Numbered from the stretch's first letter, positions 10,623 through 24,395 are shown. The stretch: DNA of 64,000 nucleotides from Druceiella hillmani (GCA_039881145.1 JAYKKI010000027.1:23571001-23635000), one strand, 5' to 3'. Notes: generated by a model from the letters alone, not told the origin. Program-made: numbers and translations.

Positions 10623-12519
10623 GAAACGTAGTGGACGTATATTTTTCTTTAATGAGTAAATATTGATGGCTATTAATATTTATTTATTAGAGAAAACAAG
10701 CACCCTTAAATATTTATTAACGAAAGTAAATATTTATCAACAACGTCTTGTTTACAAACGGGCATCTGACGTGCCATGATGATTAGAACTTTCATAGTTT
10801 CCGTAGGTTGAACAGTTAAAGATTATTTGGTCAGTATTTTTACTCAGCATAATTAAAATAAGGAAAATCTGAAGGTACTCTTCAATGTAACACCATTTTA
10901 CCTCAATAACTGAAAAATAACGCACGTCAATAAACATCATTCCGAACGTTCTTAATCATACTTCGTTTTTATTAGGTTTTTAGATGTAGTATCTATAAAA
11001 AATTGTTTAAATTACATACATGATAACACACGTTTTACTTAAGTCTGTTAAACACAAAATGTATGTGTATTCATTGTTTTCAAATATGTCGAAAATTATT
11101 TATTCGTCTCAATAATTTTTCGTTAAGAGCCTAAAATTAATTTTAAATTATTTTTTTGTAATAATAATATTGTAGAGGAGTACTATGACTTTACTCTCCG
11201 CAAGTTATTAATATATAATCATAAAAGGCAAGTCAACCAAACTGAGTATGGATTTAGGCCATATTAAAAAAAATATATCGAAATGATCATTTCAAAATGA
11301 AATATAATAAATAGCTTTTTTTCAAATAAGACGCCAGTAGGTAGGAAGATAATATTCCTTTTACATAATTAATTCGATTCTTTTTTCCACCTCCCCGCCA
11401 TTCCACCGCCGTCATAAAGTCATTGATAAGACTATTTTTCTTCAATTTATTTGCACCTTTTTGATATAAATCCCGATAATTATTTGACAGACCGCGCGTT
11501 CATTGGAAATGTTGAAAATTGAAATGACCGGTAACTGTTGAGAGTCGCAAATTTATATCGCCGTCCGTAAATGAAAAATGGAAATTGGTTTTCGTTTGTT
11601 TCGTGTTAAAAATGAACAAGTTATACTTTTGTCGGCGGGAGTTGGTAACATAATTAATATAGATGTCTTTTTTATCGTCTTGTTGGGGAAATGTTTGTTT
11701 ATATTTTTTATATCAAACGGGTTGTATTTACGCATTTTCAACATTACATTTATTTATTTTTTTTTATTACGTATGACTTGCATTTATATAAAAAGCATAA
11801 AAACATATTACTTTTAAATTTTCCTTCTTATATAATATTTACATAATTTTATGCTATTTAGGGTGTAACTGCACATTTGTATGAGTATAATTTGCAGTGA
11901 ATAAGTAGCTGTAAAATAAAAGTTCAGAAATTTCAGTTTTGGTAGATAAGATAAATAACATGGTTTTCAGTTTTTATTTTGTAGTGTTGTGTTAAATTAA
12001 AAAAATGATTCTATAAGGGGATGTGGCCTATTTGAATATTTTTCATCATTACACTGTACTACGTTATCATCACTCAACGCGTCAAAATGAATATGCTTTG
12101 AAACAAGTTTACTAGCCTATATTTTAAACCAAATTTAAATAAAATTTAATTAATAACTAATGTCTACTCTGGTACCTGTAGAAAATTAAAACTAAATTAG
12201 GTTTTCAAGCACACTCTAATTTCATACCTTGTCTCTAGATTTATATGGCGTAAAAAATGAAAACACTTTAATGATTAAACTTCTTTTCAATTATTATTAT
12301 AATACAGGTTTTTCAAAATTCTTTATAATTAGCCTTGCATTTTTATGCACACTTAAATGCAAGGATATGGACATTTTTATTCTATGAAATATGCATAATA
12401 ATTTACTTTGTATTGAGGAATATAATACATCATTTCTAAACCTAAATGTTTCTTTTAAAAAGAGAAGATGAACGTTAAAGTTTAAAACTCATACCGTTAT
12501 ACGATGCAGCGTAAAACAT
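10623..12519. other. AT-rich, no supported gene
   Basis: Open frames at 10752-10940 (-), 11553-11744 (-) and 11578-11817 (+) overlap each other or are hydrophobic and AT-driven. Positions 11380-11570 are modestly richer in CpG. Confidence 0.55.
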
Positions 12520-12990
12520 GGCGCAATAACCGAAAGTATACTTTACACAATTCGTTACGAAATATAATTATCTAGCACGATGTAACCGAGTTGCTTTCTA
12601 CAAAAAGCCTTTAGTCTTAATTTGCATTATTATTTATAACTGTAAATGTGCTAGAGTGTTACGTCACTAAGCTGCGTAGCGCGGAATGATTGACTTGCCT
12701 TCAAAAAACGAATTATGCCGCGCCGCGTTAAGTTGTTATTAAGTCGTTATTAAGATTGCCTTAAACATCACCCTAATGTTCGATTTCAATCGATGTTTTT
12801 TATATCCATACAAACGTATAAAGTAAGCAAAACGTCCTACGAGGAGCTTTCAAAATTTCACTTCGATTCGCAATCGAATAACGTTATTATTGTGTAACGC
12901 CGTTAACGAGCAAAACTTTACAGCGCGGAGCTCGTTTCGTATATTTACGAGCTTTTGGATGGTATGCTCCTACGAGTACTGCAAACATTC
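12520..12990. promoter_or_regulatory. CpG-containing island, candidate regulatory DNA
   Basis: About 470 bp with dispersed CpG-rich words (gctgcgtagcgcggaatg, ttatgccgcgccgcgttaag, tacagcgcggagctcg). It also has repeated homeodomain-like ttattaag/gttattaagtcgttatta cores and the palindromic tcgattcgcaatcga. There is no open frame of note. Like the other islands it stands out sharply from its flanks, as conserved noncoding elements or isolated promoters do in AT-rich insect genomes. Function is inferred. Confidence 0.3.
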
Positions 12991-15900
12991 TCAACGTTCA
13001 TGTTTTGTGGCTTATATTTTATCGGAATTGGGTACATTAAGCTTGTCGACAGATATCTTGCAATAAATGTTTGAATAGTTATTTTGATTGTTCTACAACG
13101 GCAGTGATTTAGAGTCAACTTTTATTTTGATGTGAATTTTTGATGAAGAATTTATTTGATACTTTACATTTTATTTTGATACTATATCTGCGAGTCTAAT
13201 AACTCTTACTTGTCCACTTTTGATGCAAAGTAATTTTGTATTGTACAAAATTTAAGCTTAAATTTACTTTTTATTTTTTATTTCGAAAATACTCCCTCGG
13301 TGATAAATGAGCGAATCTTTGAGAATTTTGTCACAATTTTTATTTGATGAAATTTACGTCAAATGCCCTTAAAGTCGCTAACAGTTCCAGTGACAAAAGG
13401 AGAAAAATATAAAGATGGCTGTCGTGTTATAATAGTTGCTATGGTGATATTTTTTCCACAGTTGGTGCGTGAATTTTTGTGTTGCTTGTATTTTGCTGAC
13501 ATCTGTCTACTACTATTGGGAAGTATTTACGTTTTTTGATTTCATTTTGCAGTATCTGTAAGCAGATACGTTCTTAGATACATTTTGCTTTTTAATATTA
13601 ATTATTGAATTATACTTCACTTTTATAAAGTTTTCAAATAATTTAACTATTTAATACTTTTCCTCCATACTAACTTCGAACAACTACATTATTTAAAGAT
13701 AGTCCCCTCTAAATTACAGTTTCAGTAAATTAATAGTTTCAGTAAATATAATTATAACCATATTTCATCTCTCCAGGGATTGATTTCCAAGAAAAACCTA
13801 GGAAACACAAATTAATTAATTCTTTAGTGTACTTTTCCAAGTTTCATGATAATGGAAACATCCAGTATTTTTTCTTAATACGAAATTTGAACCCAGTCCC
13901 CCTTTTGCTCCTTTCATAAAAATTTGGTCAAATTTTGGAAAATCTGTTCACGTCATAAATTAAGAGTTTTCTCTAAAATTACACGTTTTCAGGAGTAATG
14001 GCGGAGAAAAGGCCTTAATATAACAGTCATTAAATTATTCCTTTTATATGTATAGATCTATATATAACTTCAAATATAATATATAATCTCTGATATTGTC
14101 AAATATTTTAAAAGGTTTTATGCATTAATTAGGTTTATTCGGTTTTCATTTCTTCTGGGCAATATGGAGAATTATGACGTTCTTAACATTGCTTTTTATG
14201 GTAATGATTTTAATAATAATAATTAAATAATTTAATTTGTTTATTGTTTTTAATATATACAACAGTTTTTTATTGTCCGCTATTAGAAAAGTAAAAAAAA
14301 ACAATTATATGGGCTTAAGTTGTTGTCTGTCAATCTTTCTGGGTGTCACGGGTATTTTCCTCAGATATCGTATAAGGTAGAAACTTGAATTGGAATAAGG
14401 TATTTTAATATAAAATTTTTATTTCAATATTAAAATGTTTCTAAATGTTTTATTTAAAACGTATCCGCCTTTCCCGTCGAAATTATTAAAGTTTAAAATT
14501 TTAATTATTATAATTTTAAAGTACATTAAGCTACATGTATTTCAAAAGTCATCATTGAAAATATTTCTATCGGAATATTGAAAAAGGAAGCTAAGTATTC
14601 ACTTTATTTAATTTCATATGTTGTAACAAAGAAAATTGAAATTTTGTCTGGTTCTAGGAAACGGTGGATCAATTGCAGTAGCAAATTAAGATCATAATTT
14701 TTGTTTTCAATTATGGAAAGGTTCAAATGAACATTTCTATTTTAAAAAAAAAAAAAACTTTGAAGTCCCTATCTCCCTGTATTAAGCCAAGATTTTTTAT
14801 CTAAGATTTTTTGCTAGAAACAATGTTTTAATTTAAATTTAAATTTAGACCAAAGTGATAAGGATAGAGAAAAAATAATAATTGAAATGAGTTCTTCATA
14901 TTAAAATAGGTATATTTTTATTATTTAAGAAGTCATTACAATCTTGACATGACAAGGTTATACGAACATGTTAGACGCAAAGGTCGCACGCTCATAATAT
15001 GTGACCAATATTGACACTTCACGTATGTTTCCATCCATGCCTCTATGTATCTATGGAATGATGTGGACTAATAATTATGCAACTCTGAGTTCCAATAGAC
15101 CGGATTTTTACTTCTTTAGGGTTTGAAATGGTTTAAATAATTCAAACATGGAAAACAAATATAATCATTATAAGATCACTCACATGTCCGTTGGTCGCAG
15201 CCATTTTTCTCAGAAATGTTTAGAAATTAGGAATTTTAGAAAATAATAAAGTATATTATTTGACGTGTCTTGAATAGTTAACATTCCAATATGTTTAGAT
15301 AAAAATTATGGAGAAGGTAGACGTAGTCAAGTCACTAGTATTTTATCCAAAGTTTACAGGAAAATTATAGAAACGATTCTGATTCTCACTTTTTTATTCA
15401 GAAACTGATGATATTTATAGGCCTGTCAATTATATTTATATAAATATTTAAGACGGGTATTAATTAAGAGAACAAATTATGAGATTTTTATATGTCGATG
15501 AAAACGCTAATGAAAGATATGACAAATCACAAATTAGGTAAAATATAACATTACTAAAATATACCAGAAAATTACAATAATACTTCAAAATCAATAAGTC
15601 TTTTTGAAACTTATGATCGTTATGAGGTAATCAGGTAATATACTGCCTTGACGAAAGCTTTAAGCGCTTTATCGTACTTGAATGTTATTTACTAACAATT
15701 TTTAATGAACTGAAAGCCTGTTTCCAACCTTTTTTCAATAACTAGAAAAAATTCTCACCATCCGGTTACGTGTCACGTTTTTGTCATCACGTTGAAGAGG
15801 GAAAAGCGGAGAAGAGTTATTATTTTGACTACGTGACTCAAGTATATTGCGAAAAATAAAAAAAGAAACAATTTCGCCATGTATTACAATATGAAATACT

Positions 15901-17515
15901 GAGGGTTTATTTCGTAGACAGAGTTTTCGTAGTTTTCGTAGACAGGTCACTAAACTTGTGCATGTTACGATATATTATTGAAATTATATGTAAGTTACTG
16001 AACGTTATAGAAATAATATTTGATACTTTTTAAAAAGACATTTTTTTTTAATTACATAATATGAAAACAAGTTTCCTATTGTAATGTTTAATTTTACATT
16101 CACATCTCTATCATCACTAGTACTATAAGCACTAAAGATTTAATATTTAATATGGAACCTGCAAGGGATTTTGTTAAGATTAATATTATCCACAAGAATA
16201 TGCAATTAAGCATTTTGTTTATTAACAGATATTATATGGTCTTTGTCAACGCCAATACAATATTTTCATTAATCTAAATTAATAGTATGAAATAATCGAA
16301 TCATAATTTGATCAGCAGCTGGGTAAAATTATTCTACAAGATATAAAATTATAAAAAAGGACAGGGAATAAAACAATCAATTCGATGAATTTATATAACA
16401 ACCTTGTAAAAGTTTTTAAAGTTCTCCCCCTTAACTACACAGCCACTAAAGTAAAATTGATATAAAAGCAAATACAGTAAATTCAATTTTATAAAACTAA
16501 ACGAAGAAATTTTAATTTGCATTCTTTACTTCCATTGACTCAAATAGTCCAATAGTTTTATCTGTGGATCCAAAGTAATTAATTTAATTAACTCTGAAAT
16601 ACTCATGACTAAACGTTGAATAATTTACATCAGATTATTTATTAGATTCAAAAAGGGCGTTCTAATAAAACAATAATTAAATAATATTAGCGCCTTTAAT
16701 TTAAGAATGATAAATAATATTGTTAGCTATAATGTTAGGGATATTTTTAATTCCTACGTAATTATTAAAACTTGGCATAACCGTTTTAAGAATCAACATT
16801 ATGTTAAAATAAAAAGGTAATGTATTTATGTTTGAAAATAGAAACAATAACTTAATCGATTATAACAAAATACCAAATTATAATTATATATATACTAAAC
16901 CTAACTAAACCTAACTAACTTAACTACTAAAAACTATAAATAAATAAACTCCATTTAATAGGAAAGGTGTAGTATCAAAGTGCATAATGAATTCACTAAT
17001 AAACCTAATAATTTTCCAGGAGCGAACTACCCTTTCTTGAGTGGGAGTGTAATTATTTTTATCTTATATATTTCTTCGTTTTAAGTTAAGATCGTTTGAA
17101 GGTTTAGCAAAGGCCGTTCCATATTTATGTATGAATATTAAAATACAACCAACAAACAAATTTTTCCCATCTATGGAATTAAAATTTTTCATCTAGCATC
17201 CCTATAAATCTAATAACCAGTACAAACCTAGTGACATATAACAAAAAGGTAATTTGAAAAAAAAATATTGAGTGTGTATTCATTCTTCCCTTAGATACAT
17301 TTATATAAAAGTATAAATACTTAATTATACACATTATTAAGTGATTTTGTTCTCTCTCTAAGTCAGGTATATTCATAAGAATAAGCATGAATAACTTAAT
17401 TTTGAGGCTAGGCATATTTTTATTAGATAATTTTGAAAAATAGTGTAGCTTAAAAACACATCTATGGGCGCTTCGTTAAGTGATTAGTTTAATTTATTTT
17501 CATAATCAACTTTCT
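12991..17515. other. AT-rich stretch with faint family D traces
   Basis: Two weak matches to dispersed family D are seen on +: about 14320-14400 (a tgtctgtcaatc block followed by ggtagaaacttgaattgg) and about 15160-15230 (ataagatcactcacatgtcc then tttttctcagaaatg). A tttcagtaaat direct repeat lies at about 13721-13750. Minus-strand frames at 15735-15950 and 17179-17415 have no recognisable content. Confidence 0.45.
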
Positions 17516-17518
17516 AAG

Positions 17519-17718
17519 GTAAAGTGACGCGGAGAATCATCAATTTTTCGTGGTACATTCGGAACAGGAAGATGTCCATTGAACCATCACCGGAAGTGAG
17601 GAAAAATCATGCAACGAGACATATTACGCGGTTGCAGAATCATGAAGATCCTAAGAAGGAAGCGGTCATCAATGTAAAGGATACGCGGCGACGTCTCAAG
17701 AAAACTAAACCTCATTAA
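17519..17718 (+). CDS. Exon-like open frame of unknown function
   Basis: One frame is open from an AG that follows a pyrimidine-containing tract (aatcaactttctaag) to a TAA at 17716-17718. The first in-frame ATG is at 17572, leaving 48 residues that are strongly basic near the end (it finishes DTRRRLKKTKPH). GC is clearly above the flanks. It could be a 3' terminal exon of a gene lying mostly upstream, or a relic of a mobile-element gene. I do not recognise the family. No polyadenylation signal is close after the stop, which weakens the terminal-exon reading. The overlapping 60-codon minus-strand frame is treated as a shadow. Confidence 0.2.
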
Positions 17719-17769
17719 TTGGTTTAAAATCCTACAGAAGGCATATTCCATGGTAAGTGCTTCAACCAT

Positions 17770-19568
17770 ATGCTAACAAAAGTGACATAAAAGTGGCTAG
17801 TCAGTCTATTTTAAACTGGTTGTGATTAACTGTGGTATTTGTAGTGGGGGTAAAAATTCCATACTACCAGTTGGTCCATTTTGGTTGTTTTTTGAAGATA
17901 AAAAATGAAACGAAAACGAAATATAAGATAATGGTCATTTCCTAAAATTGATAATTGAATGGTAAAATATTATTTCCACATATAAATTCACGGAAAAGAA
18001 CTAACGGTATGTCATATTCTTGCAAAACTTGTAAACAAACTTCAATTTGTGCATTTGTCCCAGTAGTAGATAACGTTGTTTCAATAATTTATACAGCACA
18101 ACTTTGGTTGACTTTGGGAACCCGGTTAACTTCTATACTACTTCAGTGTCATAGCGCCACAAGATTTGATATACCGTAGCATAGTAGTAGTCATCAACTT
18201 CTAAACTAATTTTTGACTGCAATTTCAGTCACTTGTCTTCAGTTCCTTATTGATAAAACGTAACGATTAACATCATTTTTAAATGTCATTGTGCTGTAGT
18301 TTTGATTCCTCCCTAAACAAAAAGAAAAGTAAAACTAAACAAAACTAAAATTATTTATATATATAAATTATGTTAAAAATTTACCAAAGGATAGTTAGGT
18401 CATGAAGTCAGCCGGGTTGGTTTTCAGTTAACTTTAAGAATATTAATAATTTCTCAGTACCTATTTTATTTTAAAATTTGATGAACAAATAATATACACG
18501 AAGATTATAGGTAGTAAGAATATTAGTAATGAAAAAGAGATTTACTCGTATATTTTATATCAACGACGTATATTTTGTGCACATGAATACATATTTTGTC
18601 ACTCACGTACGTACGCATATAGGATAAAATATTAATTAAAACGTCATTGTCAGAACCACAAAAATATTAGATTATTTTTATGAAAATAAACTTATTAATG
18701 TGATTAATCAAAATTATACTATTATTGGTCAATGGAAATTATACTATTTCATGTTTTTAGAGTGAAATATCACTTTAAATGTTTCGTTAATTGAATGAAT
18801 ACTGCTCGTATGGATTGCACGGAAATGTTATAAACTAAATCGTTTTTAATATGATTTTCATGGATAGTTAGCTACTTTTACAAGCCAAAAAGCAGTTTTA
18901 ACATTGTTCAGGGTATAAATTTGTTACGCGATCTCAGCAATAAGCGACAAAAATTTGTTAAAAAACTGATAAAGACTGCAAACATGGCCGTTAATTTACA
19001 TTTTATTTATTAATTTAATGTTTTTTCAACGAATTATTATGATAACTATCAATATTATGTAAACGCTTTTAGGTTAAAATCTCTAAAAATAATTAATGTA
19101 TCTATCAAATAACGCTTTTAAGAGAATGAGCTTGGAGGAATTGATATTATCTGGCTGAGTATTAATGAGTTATAAACAGTATAATCCATGCCAACCGTTT
19201 GGGATAAAATAAATCTTAAATAATATAAATTAATCTCTTAAAACCAAGGGACTACAAGCAACTGGAAGACATATCCCGGATGCCAGTAAATGGTATTTAA
19301 GTTTGCATAATACATTCACAAGTTAGTTGTTCTTGATGACGATGTTACAATTATATGTATAAATAAGTTTAAATGAGATTTGTTCATAAATAAAACATTT
19401 CAATCATATGAAAAATTTATTAAGTACCAATGAAAAGTATATTTACTCAATGTATTTTTGAATATGTGAAAATAAAACTGTCTTGTTGAAATGATTGCAT
19501 AATTAGTTTTATGATGTACAGAATTAGAATAAGAAAGGCAAAAGAAATTATTTCAATATTTAACTTGC
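17770..19568. other. AT-rich, no supported gene
   Basis: The stretch 17955-18240 is slightly less AT-rich and has a 74-codon plus-strand frame without recognisable motifs. The rest is unremarkable. Confidence 0.5.
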
Positions 19569-19779
19569 CTATAATTTCCTTTTAGATATTCTGTGAAATT
19601 CCGAGAAAGAGCAACTTTGTCTTATGTACTCAAGTACTATTGCCGTACATAGGTATATAGAGAACGAAGTATATAAATGAATATCTAACTTACCTAACAG
19701 TTTCTCATTGGCAACGGTGTAAACTTTATCTCCAGATAGAATAATAAATATCATATCGATGGCCATTTGCACAAATAAT

Positions 19780-20060
19780 AGATACAAGTTGCGGCGCGGG
19801 CCATAAAGATGATTAAATATGTAAAGGGATTGCCACTGGCAACTTTCCCGTTTGCCGCAATAATTTATTGATGACTTCATAAAACTTTTTGCGCCTACGC
19901 GTAAATACCTATTTGCCTTGCCGCTTGTAAATTAGATTGTTTGGTACTACTTCCGTTGCGTTCCAAAGTTTCCGGTGCTGGGGTTTCGGTTTGATTTGCG
20001 TGTCGACTGGGCTACTGTCGCTCAACGTTAGTTCGAACTGATCACAAGATTGAAAACCGC
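19780..20060. promoter_or_regulatory. GC-raised island, candidate enhancer or promoter
   Basis: Contains gttgcggcgcgggccataaa, tgccgcaataatttattgat, gacttcataaaac and gcgtgtcgactgggctactg. The ccataaa and ttcataaaa words fit caudal/Abd-B class homeodomain cores, and ttattgat fits a Hox/Exd half-site arrangement. A 103-codon minus-strand frame (19569-19880) enters this island but shows no domain. I read the block as regulatory rather than coding, by inference. Confidence 0.32.
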
Positions 20061-21384
20061 GGTGAATATAATTTTAAGTTTTGTATAAAGAATTAGCAAT
20101 AACAATTTATAGTATCGCTTATTAGTTTAGTATATTCGAATACTGGTGTGTTGGGAGGAAATAATCAAAGGGACAGGCGAATATCCATAGGTAATTAGTC
20201 CCACTTATAAATATGAGTGGACCTTAAAGAAAATGTAAATGTTACTACTATAAAACTGTATTTAAACCATTGATATATGAATGACCCTACTGTGTGAGAG
20301 AAAAAAGTAATATGTATTTGACAATAGTATACGAGTACAAAGCAAATAAAACTTTTTACGCAACATTTACTGATGGAGCATTAAATAACAGTTTTCATTA
20401 TTTTTTATCCTTCTAACCCTAATTTTTGGCTGCATTTACAATCACTTACGATTTCAATGAACATGGGCACTATTTATTAGATAAATAAAATTAATATTTC
20501 AAAATAAAACCAATTATATTTTAAGTAACGGGTATTACAAAAAAAAATACATGTTTTTTATTGATTGAAATTTTAATGAGGATATTATTTGTTTTATAGC
20601 AACGTCGAGGTGCAAAGGAAATATTTTCAATGCATTTTCAATTGAAATTGCGAATGATTTAAAAAAAATTATTATTTAAAATATTTTTTTCTTCTCTGAG
20701 TTCCAAACATGCCATAAACATATAATCAAAAAATGAACATTTCTTCGGTGCATAAATCGATTTTGTCTATTTTGGTGTAAGAATTGGACTTATTTTTGCC
20801 GGAGTCCTTAAAGTTAAGTAACCAGAGTTTTATTTTGAACAAGCAGGGTTTCTTAATTAATTTATATGTAAAGCCAGATATTAAGCTAAAAAAGCAGAAT
20901 AAAATGGCGGTGAAACTACTAATAAAATATTCAAAGAGGTATCAAGAGATAAAAACTCTTTCTAAATCAGTTTTCATTGTCTTTGTAAATATTTACGCTC
21001 AATACAAGGATTATGTGGGTATATCATAAATATATTATCACTGGTCATAGATTTACCCATTGTAACTATTTTAAATCGAATTTTAAATTAGAGGGAAAAA
21101 ACTTGTTGAAATATATATTAAAAAAATCTAATTGAAATACATATTAAAAAATATGGTGGACTTTACTGCGTTTGTTTATATAACGAAATAAAAAAATAAT
21201 GGCTACTCGCTTTTTTTTGCAAAAAAAAAGCAATTTATAATTAGTAACAAACTAATTTACAAGCTTTCAACAGTTATGTAAAAAATGATAATGAGATTTT
21301 TCATTGACCTTAATTAGAAAATAAAAAAATAATAATTGTAATGATAACTAATAATCATTCTTTCTGAAGAAATTTTCCATTTAA
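20061..21384. other. AT-rich, no supported gene
   Basis: An 81-codon plus-strand frame at 20784-21029 is Lys, Ile and Leu rich without motifs. An imperfect 30-bp direct repeat (ttgaaatayatattaaaaaa) lies at about 21105-21155. Confidence 0.5.
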
Positions 21385-22193
21385 TCAGCGCGGCAATTTG
21401 TCATAGAAAAAGCAATAATCTGCAGATATTACAGTCTTAAAAACCTGCAAAATGTTATACTTGGTAGAGATGAGTTTTAATTGCTCTTTAAAGAGATTAT
21501 AGCAAATTCTTATTGGAAAATCAATGTTGATTATTCTACTTGGTAACGTGGAATAATTTTCGTCTGCATGACTAATTTTCTAGTATATTTTACCACGAGA
21601 TTTGCATAAAATTTTTTTGAGGTCAGTCACCACTGGAGCTCCTTTGTTTTTCCGGGCTAGATACTTTTGTACTGCATTATTTTGTGGTCAACAATTTTGG
21701 TTTAAGTTATACTGCAGACTTTTTATTTTGTTCTTGTACAAGTTATTAGCTTTTCGTTATGTTGGCGTATTAGCTTGAAACATAAATGGCATCATGTTTT
21801 TGGATGCGACGTTCGATAGTTGTAAGAACTCTGTCCATTTTCATTTTGTATGACTGTGTTTTAAGTATTTAAATTAAATAACCACATTATGCACAGCAGA
21901 AAAGTTTGGTAGGGCATTCCTTAAAGCCGCATTTCTGTTTTGATACCATCACTAAAAATCATGACAAGATTCGAATCAAATTCGTCTTCTGAGTTGCTGA
22001 TCAAATCAATTAAGTAGTCCAAAATGTAGTCAACAAAGACAGATGCCTGAGTATCACCATTAACTTCTGAAAGCCAATAGTATCTTGAATGGGTAATCAA
22101 GAATCGTGAAATTGCGATTGTATCAATAAGTTAGATGGGTATTCATAAACTGTGAAATTGGAATCGGTCAGCTTCCTGCGATAGTAAACGCTG

Positions 22194-22251
<58 letters not shown>

Positions 22252-22700
22252 TACACATAAATTATAATATATAGGTAAATTTTGACTGCTTGGTAAATCT
22301 TGTTTTTAAATGATGCATTTCCATGTCACTAATTCCTTTGGATCTCTATTTTTATCATCTCTTACATATTATTATGCATTTATAAATATGTCATTTTCTG
22401 ATTTGTTAACCCATTTTCTAAGCAACTGTTCTCTGAAATCCATAGTGTTGAGATACATTTTCTTATAGAATCTCAATATTCACATCCCCATTTTTTACAG
22501 TAATATTGAAGTAAAGCGGATCTTCTGCAATTTCGCCTGTGAATCTGAAGTATTTTTGAAATAGTTTTAATGACATACATCTTTTTTCGATCCCAAATTA
22601 GACCCCAAAACAAATCAAACAATCGCTACCTGCATTCTTCTGTGAACTCATTGCAGTGACGTTCTATAGAGAACTGACTAAATACAGAATGATAGATTTC
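21385..22700 (-). pseudogene. Broken copy of a multicopy insect protein family, probably transposon-derived
   Basis: Read on the minus strand from high to low coordinates, pieces appear in the order usual for this family, in different frames and with stops. They are CNEFTEE then LFDLFWG (about 22655-22600), YKKMYLNTMDF...LLRKWV (about 22472-22395), VYYRRKLTDSNFTVYE (about 22190-22130), YWLSEVNGDTQASVFVDYIL (about 22085-22010), IFSDG (about 21950), TTIERR (about 21815), VVTDLKKIL..SRGKIY (about 21640-21590), and FFYDKLPR followed by a natural TGA at 21385-21387. Intact relatives, by recall, have a Cys-rich/FW region, then 'YY...NFT.Y', a 'SDG' motif and a 'TDI...G.IYYK' tail. They occur in many copies in insects and are usually annotated as uncharacterised. 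A (TA)n tract at 22197-22247 interrupts the gene. It cannot make protein. Confidence 0.75.
22197..22247. repeat. (AT)n microsatellite inside the pseudogene
   Basis: About 25 uninterrupted AT units. They lie between the 'KKMYLNT' and 'YYRRKL' parts of the broken gene, where the intact family has coding sequence. Confidence 0.97.
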
Positions 22701-23555
22701 TTTAATTTCTATGAAAATTATGAAACACTGAGCATATTATATGATTTTTCATTTCCTTTTCACCCAAAATTCCAAACTGTACTAACTTTACGATCGTTTT
22801 CCTGAACTTTGGTTCAGTTATAACTTTTCTATTTTTCCTTATATATTTCTACTCCCGTCATCAGAAGAACATAATTTATTGTTTGTATTATAATCAAGCT
22901 TATTACAGCTTTCCGTTTCAGTTGATTCAATAAAGGTTGTTTATGTTATTGATACTAATAGCTCTTCAGAATTTTTTGTTTTTTGAGCATTGCCAGAGTT
23001 CTGAAAATCACATTAAAAAAATTTATGTTGGAAATTGTGGAAGACTCTGATACAAACCTCATTTCTCCTTCAAAAGCCTTTACATTGCCGGTAAAGAGAT
23101 TTAAGCTTGTGGTTGTCTAAAGTTAGATCAAGGATAGTGACTTGCCGATACCTGGTCGTTTAAACAATTCAGAGAAAACCATAAAGAAATATTTTACTCA
23201 TGATAACTATGACAACTTTGGTTAGCAGCAATTACTCTTTGCGGAGATAAAGCCAACGTGCAACTTTCCTTCAACACTGGCATTTTCCCATTTTTATTTA
23301 CTTCGTAGTTGAAAAGTTGTATATTGATAGTTCTTTGAGACTGAGGATATTTCTTGAGATTGACATTCGTACGTATATTTGCTTTTATCCTGATGAGAAA
23401 CCATAATCACGAATCTTAATTATTTTTTACCAGCAACAGATTAACTGTAAAGATAATGTTTTCATTGCCGTCCTTCTTCATGTTTAGGACATATTAAAAA
23501 ATTATCTTATATTAATACATATTTCAGATTGATCATTACTTATACCATACGAAAT
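22701..23555. other. Possible 5' remains of the 21.4-22.7 kb pseudogene
   Basis: Composition stays slightly above background, and minus-strand reading gives short basic and Ser-rich peptides in changing frames. This would fit an eroded N-terminal region, but no motif allows a firm call. Confidence 0.3.
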
Positions 23556-23561
23556 TATATA

Positions 23562-23618
<57 letters not shown>
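23556..23618. repeat. (AT)n microsatellite
   Basis: Over 60 bp of AT repeats with a single GT interruption near 23567. Confidence 0.97.
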
Positions 23619-23619
<1 letters not shown>

Positions 23620-24345
23620 CGTGTCAAAGCAAAATTACTCACACTAAATACTCACGCTGATGTATTGGATTTTAGACACTTTTCAAAGTTTAATTAACTT
23701 AAACCATTTTTAATTTAATGTAAAAATAATTTTAATTCCATTAAAATTCGCAATGAACCCCAACAATTAAAAGTAATAACGACGAATCGCTTGTACGCCT
23801 ATTCACACTTTGCGTGCGATGAATCGCATGCAAAATGTGAACAGGTTCATACCTGAAACTTGTGAGTTATAAATTTTTTTAATAAACGTTCGAGTGACAT
23901 CTTTTGTGAAATGTGAACTAGAAATTGTAAAGTATGTCGTAAAAATTTGAAATTTTATAATGTGTAAAAGTCATTTTCATAAAATTTAAGTTATGAGGTA
24001 TATTGATACCATGATTTTATAACCAACGAAATCTTGAAATTTTTTTAAAGCCAGCTAACAAAAATAATTTTAGTGGAGAGTTTTAATTAAATGCCTGTTT
24101 CCGTTTTAAACTGTTCAACCATATGAATAAAATATTAGAGGTCAAATGAATATATTGCATGTCACTTTTAAATTTTAATATTTGGAAAATCGGTTTTTAA
24201 AATAAAATAAATATAAGTAAAATCTTAATTTAATTTCAAAATGCCTACTCGATGATGCCAACCCAATGATAGCGGGATGCGCAAAAAGTTCATTTTACCC
24301 CATACATGTAATACGCACCCTGATATGATGATGGATAGAAAAAAA
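23619..24345. other. AT-rich, no supported gene
   Basis: Near 23805-23850 is a small inverted pair, acactttgcgtgcgat / atcgcatgcaaaatgtg, that could form a stem. Nothing else was recognised. Confidence 0.5.

Positions 24346-24395
<50 letters not shown>

Noticed and set aside
16893..16920. Interstitial insect telomere repeat (CCTAA)n
   Set aside because: The sequence is two units of a 10-base word (aacctaacta), not a CCTAA array.
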